Assembly: GCA_949710005.1 (NCBI GenBank)
Contig: OX453280.1
Coordinates: 11,499,605-11,563,604, forward strand
Origin: Ricordea florida
Lineage: Eukaryota; Cnidaria; Anthozoa; Corallimorpharia; Ricordeidae
Direction: 5' to 3'
DNA length: 64,000 nucleotides
Under the pieces are notes generated by a model that was not told the DNA's origin, searched no databases, and saw only the letters and a list, made by a program, of their open reading frames with translations. Of the stretch, positions 51,880 to 63,800 are shown piece by piece (positions within the stretch are counted from its first letter, which is position 1; every line of letters begins with the position of its first letter). A program made the translations under genes and the position numbers.

Positions 51880-54800
51880 CTGTAAATTTAAAATGCTCTG
51901 AGTGAGTGCCGGCAAGCGGTAAACATGTGGCACGACTTAATTAGTATGGGCGTTTGAAGTTAATTTTTCGTAAACCATTCTGTATTATCTACTTGACAAA
52001 TGAAGAAGGCTTGAAGTTGAAGTTTAGATCTTACTAAGCGTTTTAGAAAGCCTTTTCTACATAAAAAAGTTAGATTTGACCAAATTTGTGCGGGCATAAT
52101 TTTAGTTATTGTCAGCACACCTGTGTGACTCCTCATGAAAAAAATAAGCATCGCCCGGGGTTGCTTCAGTCTTCACAATTTTTAATATGCACATTAACCG
52201 AAGTTTTTTTTTTTGGACAAGAAGTCGTCACTACTCATACTATGCGTCACTATTCGTGACTATTCGTACTATTCGCTATTCGTCACTATTCGCTGTTCCT
52301 CATACTATTTGTTATGCACTATTCGGGATTTCCAGGCACCCATTTTATACTGCCACATATACACAAAAATGTAGCTCAGTTGACTCCTAATCCTAATCAC
52401 ACACCTGAAATGATGCATTCTTTTGCCTGATGGAATGCATATCGCAAGGATAACAGCATTGTCGAATACCAGTGGGTGAGGATTTGATTCACTAAAAGCA
52501 AAGATACGTCAATATTTCAATCTAATAAAAAGCAATCTTACAATTTCTAGGATAGGTATCTCAGAGGTATGTGCTACATGTATTCCTTTGTTGATAGTTT
52601 TACATACAGAATTAATTCATCACAGTAGTTCAATATATATTAACTAGATTACTAGACTTACATGACTGCCCTGGTCCAGAGGCATCATGATTTGTAGCCC
52701 TTGAATAGAGTTGTCTGTGGAGTTTGTGTGAAGACTCAAATCCTTGCCCTGAATATTTATACATGGAACGGAAGTGCCTCAGAAGCATGGCACTATGGTC
52801 TACAACCAGATGCCCATAATCACCTGTGCCAAGGTGATGGCCAAAAACTTTCTTCAAGAGAAATCCCCATTCTTTGCACTGTAAAATAACCATTACATAA
52901 TTATAATGACAAATGTTTATCATTCACTAAATAAAAACAATACAGTCACACAAAATTTTTGGACTGAAAACCACAAAATTATGTTGACCCAAACTGACTA
53001 ACAATTTAAGAACGTGAATCAACATTTTAATAATAGTTAGCTTAATGTAATTTGGACAAGCAGGAGAAAAAGTGGAGAATGTCTGAACATTAATATTATT
53101 ATGAACAGTGTACCTATGACAATATCCTTGTTTGTTTGTTGTTTGTTTTTACTTAAAAATGACCGAAGCTGTGTTAAAAAAGTCTATGGCTCTGAAATTC
53201 ACATATATTGTGACACTTGAAACTTGGTAGGTATAAAAGTGTAGTTTTGTAGCAATTACCTACAGTATACCATTACCTTTACTTCATAGATGTCAATCAG
53301 CTGATCTTCATCTTGTTTAAACACTTTATCACGCATGGTTAGAGCAATGTCTCTCCAATCACCACAGACCTAAAAAATAACAAAAAAAAAAACTTAATGT
53401 AATCAAAGACTAATTAATGACTGAAAATTTTGTAACCTATCAATTATTCATTGATTACTCGTTGGTCATCAGCAACAATCAATAACTAATCAACGATTAC
53501 CCGTTGATTACTTATTGATGTTATTGATGTCATCAATTAGTTATGTCTGGTACATACCAAATATTCCTCAGAAAGCTGCACCCTAAATATGATTTGCCAC
53601 AACATGATTGAAAGGAAGATTGCTCTTCGTTGGCAATGATTTAAGACCACAGACTATACATACAATGTAATAAGCCAAACAAAGTTGTCATAACCTCAAA
53701 GAAGCAGTGATGAGTAATGCAGTAATAATGTATGCATGCAGGACTTGCAGAAGCTGCATGCTGTTTGCTACAAAATCAGTTCATTACTGGTCGTTACCTT
53801 GACAAAAAATAGGTACCCATAGGGTACATGTGTGGGCTACAGATGTGGAAGACAAATGTACATGTCGGAACAAGACAGGTTATCAATTTGCACTTGAACT
53901 TAGCTAACAACTTTTACACTGCAGTGAAGTAAGTAAACTTTGTGATTGCTACTTCTCTCTGTTTTGCATTTTATTGAAAAAGTTTCTCGTTAGGTTAACA
54001 GTGTTGCAGGGCAGTAAGGTTGCATCAAGTCAGCATAACATTGTGTCCTGCTTAAACGTTCCAGTATAAGTAATTGTATTTCTCTGCATTGGACACCTAG
54101 TGACAGCTTATTTGAGGTTGGTTAGACTATGCTTGCCTACTGCTTAGGGCCATTTTCACTTGAGTGTCGAGAGTAATTTGCGTTGACTTTGGTTTTGCAT
54201 TGCCATGCTGAGCGTTTGCATTAAAAACTTTTCGCCACTTTCTCAACCAATCAGAAGAAAAACCAAAACCAATCGTGACTTGCTTGCGCAAGTTTTCCTG
54301 TGTTTCGTGTTATTGTTTTGAATTTTGATTGGACAATGGATTGCTTTGCGACCTATGTGATTGGCCAGAGTAAGTACTGGTCTATTAGGGTAAAGTGAGA
54401 CAACAGTCCCATTAGCTAGCAATGAGGTTTTGGAGAGTCACAATATTAAACTGGTTAAAGGCATAAAACTTGCAAGAGTGACAACAAGAAAGATAATGAC
54501 TTTGCACTATGCGTTCAGTACAGCGCATTGTTTAGCGTTGTTAAGAAACCTCCTTGATATTTTATCCTTGTTTAAAATACAATACAAAAATAATGAGTAA
54601 ATTATTTTGTTTAACTCAACCTTTAATAAGAAATGACTTGAGACTCAAACGACACTTGTAAAACAAAACATGCTGTCTGAAACAGTTCATGGATAAACAG
54701 GAACGTGTCTGTAACCGATTTTTAACTCGAACTTAAGATTTTAATAGAACAATTGCTCAATATGAAAAACGTATTGACACTGTAAAACAACAATTTCAAG

Positions 54801-57800
54801 TTGATATTGAGCACTTCATTAGTAAACATATTTTTGTCAACATCTGGCGGTTCTCATAAAATACTAGTCACAAAATTTAATAATTAATATCAACAGTAAT
54901 TTATAACAAAACAGTCCATGTAGTTGCCTTTGCGGCAATATGTTCATAGCTTTTATGGTCTTGTGCATTTGGCAACAATGACCTATGGCAATATTATATC
55001 TGTTATAACTCTTGATTTCTTACGACAGGTCACCTTCAGTTGTTACGGAAGGTACAAAAGCAAAGCATGGATTGATGCTTTATCCATTGTTGATTCATTT
55101 CTAGTTTTTTCCTTGATGATGTCAATCATTTCTTGGAAGAGTGTTAACTTCTTTCTTTCACTGCTGCAAGTTTGAAATAGAACTTGTGCAAACCAATTTT
55201 GTTTGCATGCAGATGCCTTCGGGACTATGTGACAATTTTTGCATTCTGCCATAAGGGTTCCTTGGCTAAGTTCAATCTTTTTTTGACATTTGCAGCAAGA
55301 CAGATAGTGGTCAACACGTTCAATGGCTATTATTTCGCCCACTACAGTGGTGTTAATGTATTCATCTGGTATGAATTCATAAGATTAACGATAAAAACAA
55401 AGGCAGAAATTGCTTTCTTTAGGAATTACCACAGTTTTTGGAGGTGCTTCGTGTGCGAGAGCACGTGGCATGACACGGTCCAAACTTACTTCACGAACGA
55501 GTGCATTTATCCCATCATACACATATGATATGAGCTCATTTATCCCGTAAACGGACTCATTTATCCTCTGAAGAGGCTCAATCATCCTCCAAAGAGGCTC
55601 AATCATCCTCCAAAGAGGCTCAATCATCCTCCGAAGAGGCTCAACAATCCTCCGAAGAAGCTTGTTTTGTTCGTGACCTGACAATTAACCTGACAGCATC
55701 TGGTTCGCGATTTTAGCCCGTTTATGGCTCCCTCCACGTTGCATGAAACGACTTAAAGTTGCTGCAAAATAAACACCCCTTTCTTGTATTCGGGAAAGAT
55801 TCATGCTCTGAATACTGTAAGTCGAAAACGCAATTTTGTCCGAAATCACTGTGAAAACAGGAAATCTGTTCGCCATTTTCGGTCCACTTTGCAGAAAGCG
55901 ACCAAAACCTGCTGCGAAATAAAAACTGCTTCCTTTTATCCGACCGACATTCACGCTCTGAACACTGTGATAAGTGGAGAAAGCAATTCTGCCCTAAATC
56001 ATTGTGAAAAGCCGGCAAATCTTTCTCACCAACTGTGAAGAAAAACGAGGAAAACGACCAGCCAAATGACGAAGAACACGAGCGAATCTAAAATCCACCA
56101 GCGAAAATGACGATGGTTGGGAGCACATGGATCATCTCGATTCTTATTGGCCGAAGGGAGATCACGTGATGTTTACGGACGGACACACCATTTCGCTAGC
56201 ATAAGTGTGGAGCTACCACAGGTAGCCCACACAAAAACTCAATTTGAAGCTCAGCTGCAAACTTTGCATAGGGTTCATCACTGGAGCACCGTGGGGGTTC
56301 TTTTCCGCATCTTTTTCTCTTTTTCTTCTCTGGTTCCTGAAATGTCCCTTGGCCGTTCTTCAAGTCCAAGAACCTCTTTTCAACTTCTTTTTGTTTGTTT
56401 AGCCAAAAATCATTTTGACTCTCCAAAAATGCTTTCAACTCTTTTAATGTTAGAGAATAAAAGAAGTATTATAATTGTAGTTTAAAAACAAAAAAAAATC
56501 ACATAATTTGATTTATACACATGATCACAATCTGGAAACTGTTTTGTGTAAAATGAGATGTCATGACTGTCAGCATACAATTAACTACAAATGTACCTGA
56601 AGATCTGCACATACCAATAGCATTTGAATTCTCAGTCAGGCAAGATCAAGGCCTCGCTATGGCAATTACCATTTGAGGAAGAGAGCTACTAAAACCTATC
56701 CTTAAATGTGTAAATTTATTATAATGTGAAAAGCTTCTTTCATTTATTTTTTCCAAAAAAGGTCCATAAATTAATTTTCACTCATCCCTTTTTACAGTAC
56801 ATACCTTTAGCATCTTTCAGGTTGATTGTTTCTTGTCTTGTGCCAAAATCCCGTATAAATGTTTCTCTTTCAAGAATTACATTAATGAACTAACAAAATG
56901 GAGCAGTAATGGAGTAAATTAAGTCATTAATTCATAACTTTAGTACTGGTACACTGTATCCCCACAAGAAATAAAACTGTGAAATAATGTTCAACCACCA
57001 GCGAACAAAGGAGACTGACAAAAGGGCAGGGACAAAAGTCGGACCTGATCAATTTGTATTGCTGAATTGAATAAGAATAGCAACAACTGTTGTAAAATTG
57101 CTTAATTCTTGAATACCTGCTATTCTTACATCTATATAAAATCAGTGATCCAAGTTGGTCAAATCTGACTTTTGTCCCTGCCTGGAAAAAAAGGTTTTAC
57201 ACTACTTGAAGCTTAACAGCTCACTTACTAAAACACTTGGAAAACACTAAGGCATGTCTTACCCTAGTTTCTTGAGTTACTTTCACTCTGTTTGCCTCGA
57301 CCATAAATATACAATATCTATCAATAAAGTTCAGACACGTACCATTATCCTCTCCTCGAAGTAAGTAACATAATTCAAAATAACTTGTTCTGCAGAACCA
57401 CAGCATTCCTGATAGTATTTCTCCACTTTATTGGGTGGCAAGGATCTTTTCACTATTGTTTCAAAATTTCTAAGAACTTCTCTTTCGGTGGATCCTGAAG
57501 GGAAAAAAAGATAAGCACAATTTTAAATTCTTCTAATCCTTCATTTTCTGATAATTAAGGTAATTGATGTGATATGTTGTATAATTATACCTTATCCAGT
57601 TAAAACATTTTTGCTTTGATCTCCTACCTAATGTTCCTTTGGAATTTTGGCCTGAAAAAAATAGCAGGTACAAAAAAGGTTGTAAACTAGTTCACTTTCA
57701 CATACCTGAGAAAGAGGCCACATGTATGTTTTGCTTGTCTATTGCAGTCTGTTGACCTTTCCTTTCCTTCACTGTCACACGTTTAAATTCATTGCAGTTT

Positions 57801-60800
57801 TCTGGTCCACACTCAGACAATAGGGAGCTTAAGATGCGGACGTTTTCGACGCGACGGCGACGTAAGGACCGATTAGGATTGGGACGAATTTAACTGCGCA
57901 TGCGATTTCCAACATTCCCGCCGTCGCCCTCACGTCGGCGACGTCAGTTTGGGGATTTTGCCGTCGCAGTGAAAACGTGAGTATTTATACCGCTATTTCT
58001 TTCTTGTACTCTTCATTCCTTGTTTTTTTTTCAGTTTCTTTGTTGGCACAAACCATCTGGGGATGTGCCAAGTAACTCTAGCGGCGTTTTGTGCTCTCTT
58101 CACAGACAAAACTCAGGAAAAAGACTCTGACGCTAGTTCAGTGAAGACGAAACAATCTAAGTAAGTCTGTAAAGATAAATAACCTGTTACGTTCAACGAA
58201 TTCTTTCTTGTAAAACAATTGTATATATAATATATTTTACTGACTCCAATACATTTTTTTATTTCTTGGTAGCATATTGAATCCGAATTTTCTCAGGCGA
58301 TAAAGAATTTTGGAGTTCTGGAGGCTTGCTAAAAAGTGCAGAGATAAATATTTTGTTCTGATTTTTTTTACAATCAGTAGCCAACAAATCCACTACATAG
58401 CTCATCGATATGTAAATGTACTCTTTAGGCTTGTATAACCACACTTGAAATATTTCTTCGATGAAGTACTGTGAATTTAGAGCAATAATTTATGTGGATA
58501 CGTTCAGTGCGTATTAAACACAACAATTTCAGCCAGCAAATATTCAGTAAAGCAATGCAAGGACTCAGTCTGGAAAAGGAAAACTACTGTTTCCACTGTT
58601 TTTGAAATAAAGTGCTAAAATAAACTTTGATTCCCTCTTTCAGCACAATGGAATGGACAAATCAACATGACACATTATTTTTGAGAGAGGTCAGGGGATC
58701 AGATCTTTTTGAAACCAGAAAGGGGAGCCCTGAGAGAGGAAAATTGTGGGATGAGATTGCCACAAGACTCAATAACCTCACCCAATGCAAATTCAATGTG
58801 AACAATAGGTCGTTGAGAGACAGGCTCAATCTTCTAATGTCCAAATTCAAAGCAAAAAATAGGGAGGAAGAAAGAGCAAGTGGTATTAGTCCAGAAATAC
58901 AAGAGATAGATACTCTGCTGGAGGAGCTGTGTGAAAAAGAGGAAGAAGCTAAAAATAAGCCTTCAACTGGCAACAAAAAGCAAACCCTTCAGAAAGAGAA
59001 GGCAACAGCTGAAGAAATGCGGTTCAAGGCAATGGAAACCATGGGAGAAACTCAAAAACGGGTGGAGAAAACAAATGGAGTGGTTCCACCAAAGAAAAGC
59101 AGGAAAAGTACAGGAGATGCTATTGGATACTTGCAAAAGAAAGCAGAAGAAGAGATGGCATTAAAAAGAGAAGAAATTGAAATAAGAAAGCAGGAAGAGG
59201 CAAGAGGATCTCGTATATCGGAGCAGCAAACAAAAATGCAGCAAGATATGCTAAAGATTATTCAGCAACAACAAGAAGAACAGCATAGACAGCAGCAAAG
59301 AAACCAACAGCAAACACTACAGTTTATGCAGTCTATGTTAAACCAGCAGCAGCAGCAATCACAGGCTATGTTAGCTTTGATTGAGAGGCTGGCTCCCAAG
59401 GAAAAGCATTAACATTTTTTATTGCAACTTTTCTTTTTAAACTATTGCACTACTGCAATTATTTTTCTCTTGTTAGTGACATAATTTTACATTCAACTGT
59501 TCTTTTAACTCCATTTCTGCTAGAGTGGTAGTTGATTGTTGAGTTATCATTATCATAATCACATTTTTTTTTAGTTTCATTGATCCAGTTTCAATTTAGC
59601 TGTATTATGCATTTGTCAATCAGGTGATTACCCTATCAGAATACAGGGTATGAAAATATGTCATATATTAAATTGAGTCAAGTGATTATTGAAAGCCCTG
59701 ACTACATTGCAAAATATAATTTGATTTTTTGAACTGACAAAAATTATTGTATTGTGAAAAGGTTTATTTCTTCAATACTTACATTTGTGTAAACAATGTA
59801 TAAGTTGTTAAACTTGATATTAGAGATGCCTCAACTTTGAAAGTATGTGCCTTTATCAGCATTAAATTGGGCCCAGTTGTTCAAATGGCAGAAAGTGCTC
59901 CTCCTCTAAAGAAATCATTATAGTGATTTATGTGCTGGATAACACTATCTAACTTTTGAACAACTGAGCATTGAACTAAATGGCATGCCATTTGTTGTAT
60001 AAGTGGATGCAAACAGTACCAACTGCTTTTATTTTTTTGTGGAACAATATGTCTGCTTTGTATAATACAGTGTATGATCTTTTATAGCTTGTGCTGTTTC
60101 CCCAAGCAAGGAGGGGGGGCAGGGGGTGTGGGCAGGGAGATTTTAGTCTAGATTAGGGAACTGGGAATTGCCACCAAAAAAAAAAATCAAATCGACAAGT
60201 TTGAATTTATGCATCGCAGCTGAAAAGCTACTCTAGGATAGTGGCAGGGGGGATTTGGGAAGTTAAGTCTAGTATAGGGTGGCAAAATTCAGCTGAACTA
60301 GCTCTGGTACTGCTTCAGTGTATATTCAGGCAGTAACCAAATAAAAATAGCGAAAGTTTTTAGGTCACCTGAAATACTCCTGGAGGCTTGGTGGGTCTAA
60401 TTCAAAAAATTCTGAGGTTTGATTACCATATAGGCATGTTAGGGCATTTCGCATGAGAGCACATACGACATATGTTTTACCAATATTACTTAAGCCAACT
60501 TTCAGGTTCTTTTTAAAATCAAGGAATTTAAAATAGTTTAAAATGTCTCCAAACAGCCACTCCACTGACACTCTAACAGAGCTCATGGATCCATTGAACA
60601 TCTCCATCTGAGGTGTGAGAGCAGCACCTTGGAATGGTCCTTGCAGGTGAACCCTGAGGGGATATGCAGGATCCCCATATATGCATAGAGGCTGACCCCT
60701 TGTCGAAAATGCATGGCGTTCCAATTCATGCAAGAGACCAGATTCTGCCAGCATACCTGCATCATGCCTTTTGCCCTCTGGAAGAAGAAGTTAAAGGTCT

Positions 60801-63800
60801 TAGGTTTGTTTCATGGAATATCATTGTTTTTCATCATGCAACGCTTCTGTAAAATGGTGTCATGAGATCAACCTTTCATTGCCCTGATTACTAAAGGCGT
60901 TTGTCGTAGATTATACTATAAAACAGACACTTGAAGGGGAAAACAACTACCCTCAGAAACCATGTTTGTACCTTTTCCGTTTGAGTTGCTCTTTTCGTAA
61001 ACCTGACATTTATAAATAAGAGCAAGTTAAAAAGATCTTTACCTACGGGGCCGTAAAGGTTTGCGATCAATCCATTCGGTAAGGCAACAGATTGGAATTT
61101 AATGGCGTGCACCCGTTTATGACCATTATACATCATCCTCTGGTGCTCGTCTGGTCTGGCTATAGGTCTCACTGTGCCATCAACGAAGCCAAAACAGTTC
61201 TGGAGAGCAGCCCCTTTAGCGTGAACGGATCGAGCATAAGTATCCAATGCAGGTGGATTAAGCAGTGCGTCATTCCAGCGGGTTATGCGATGTCCATGGA
61301 TAGTGTAAATATAATCAATCACATGATTTGTGACCATGGATAGCACCGGTACTGGTTTGCCGAAACGAGGTACCATGTCGCCAAATCTACAAGGATAGGC
61401 GAGCCGTCTTAGGAGTATGCAGAGGCCTTCCATTCCACTTACTATGCTTCCCTGGCGTAGTTTGAAGGATGGTGGGATCTGCAAGGCTTCTGCCAGAGTC
61501 GGAAGGTCTTTTTTCTCAAACCTAAATTCGGCCTTACACTCTGCCTCACTCATGTTGTTGAGGTCAAAGCAAGCGTACTCGTAGTAAGGAAAACTTGGAT
61601 TTCTCGACGGAAACATGTCGTAAAGGAAAACGAAATCTTCATCGTTGATCAAATTAGCGTCGTAGTAAAGAATTAGAAGTTGTCGAAAATCTTCAAATGC
61701 GGCCATGCTACGAACAAAAGCGATAGAATCTCGGAAAGTACAGCCGATGTACTCGACGAAGTCGCGGACGCCGTCATGAGAATCTTAAGCAAATCAATTT
61801 TGGCGCGAGAACGGCAACCTCTGGCCCAGTCCACCTGGGCTGTCACGTCGCCGTCACCGCGAAAACGTCCGCATCTTAAGCTCCCTAATGCCTCATTCAG
61901 CAAGTCAAGGCTTCCAATTCGGTATGTAAACAAGCCTAGAGACCCCAACAGTTGCTCACAGTTTCGCATTTCACAGTGTAATGAACAAAGATTGATGCTA
62001 CTCAAATCTTCCTCCAGTAGAAAATTTAGGTCATCTCGGAGTCCCAAACACCTGAGAAAAAAGGCATAGTCACTGATATTTTCTAATGTACATGTTAAAT
62101 GCAAAAAAAAAAAAAAAGAATGGGGAAAAACTTTACAGCCTTCAGAGCTTTACATGCCAAAATACAAACAGTTTTTGAATTGGGATAGAATCATCAGTTA
62201 CACAATTGCCATAAACAAAATCTACACTTAAATCCTTACAAGTGGAGAAAACTCTGTTCCAGTCTGCTTTTGATTTGTCATTTCTGTGTTAAGCAGCTAG
62301 CTGATAAGTGGGCTCACTTCAGAAATTCAAGAACTCCAAAATCAAAGGATTATTTCATCACTTTTAAGACCTTGATGAAATAATTACCTCCCTATGTTAG
62401 CTTTTGACCTTAAACAGTCCACGCAGGTCTCATCTGCTTCAGCCCCATGGGTTGTGCATGCCTGTACATGAGGGAACCAAAACAAAAACTTTGTAAATAA
62501 TGTCAAAGCACTAGTACTACATAATGATAATATAGTAATTAAACCATTATCCACCATCTCACAGTCTATTGGTGGGCTTTTCTGAATGAACATTTTGCAA
62601 ATTAAAAATCAGCAAGAAATAAATTAAGAAATAAAGCCCTGACCCCGAATTTGACTTCACTATATTAACTGCTTTACAAATTGATTACTGGATCTTTCAA
62701 TAAGAAATGTTTTTATGATCTGTATATTGATCTGCCCGTAACCAGCATAGATGACAGATAACCTCAGAAAGCACTGACTGTTGACAAACATACATCTCAA
62801 AAGACTTAGCTATCACCTGTACATGAGTATATGAAGAGACACGTAAATGTTATTCACAAGAAATATAAATGCATGCTGCTTAGTTTATGTAACTGATAAC
62901 TGTTAAATACCCTGATAGCATCACAAAATGCACAGAATTCTGTATCAAATCCTCTTCCACCCAAAACAAAGTATTCATCATCCTTTTTGTTGAGCAGTAG
63001 CAACAGGGCTTTGTAATCAAGAGTCACTTCAATGAGGAAATAAAAGTAAAACAAAAAATTAAAAATGCCTGCTGTACATAGTTAATACTGACAATAAAAA
63101 TTTTAATGCTTCACTGACAGTAAACAACAATAAAGTCATGCACTGTGGACTGTATTTTACAACACAGGTGGATCTGCTTTAAGCAAATGATGTTTCATTC
63201 ATTTTGGTGTTATTTCCACTCTTGAGTAACCAGATTATTTCTTTTAATTTCTTTTAAGTAACTTTTATAGTTTCTTATAAGCACTTGTCAACCATGATCA
63301 TGAATAACAAAGTGGAGTTTTTACATGAAATGTGTTGCTGAATAGCCATTAAGTACTAATCTGTACCTGTGAACTTGATATTGTAGCATTTGCCATCCAC
63401 CTGAATGCCATGTTGTTTGATGTGGTTCTTTTGACAATTGAGATTTTTTAACAGCTGTTTAAGATTTCCTCTAATTCAGAACAAAAAAAATATAAAGAGC
63501 AATTAATGGGAAGCAGAAATTTATTGACTTGTTGTATATTTGTAAACCACCCACTTTCTTGTTCACAGTTCAGTAAATTCCTAGGTGAAGTTCTCAAATA
63601 TGAACTACTGTCTTAATACACAACATTACTGCCTAGCTATAGAGAATAATCATGATTCCTACATGCATTACATATTGCATGATTATATACAATGGTTACA
63701 TTTACCAATCAATTTAATGTGATTCTCAGAGCAACAAGGCTATCAAAAATTGTCAAAGGTTGGTGATCGAAAGTCAATACGCACCCTTGCGTTTTGGCAA

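Larger units (their letters stand above)
57821..61887. mobile_element. Harbinger-type DNA transposon, 4,063 bp, in an exon, TA target duplication
   Basis: Terminal inverted repeats start GGGAGCTTAAGATGCGGACG and extend about 41 bases with few mismatches (57823-57863 and 61845-61885). The flanking dinucleotide TA is duplicated (57821-57822 and 61886-61887). Removing the element and one TA rejoins the surrounding exon in frame (GAG GCA TTA TTG TCT GAG). It carries a plus-strand Myb/SANT gene and a minus-strand DDE transposase gene, the two-gene layout of PIF/Harbinger elements. Classical Harbingers duplicate a 3-base TWA; here only TA can be shown. Confidence 0.9.

Noticed and set aside
55385..55684. 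Independent gene with a RMIEPLW heptad repeat
   Set aside because: The frame is generated mainly by a 21-base minisatellite; there is no start context or homologue.
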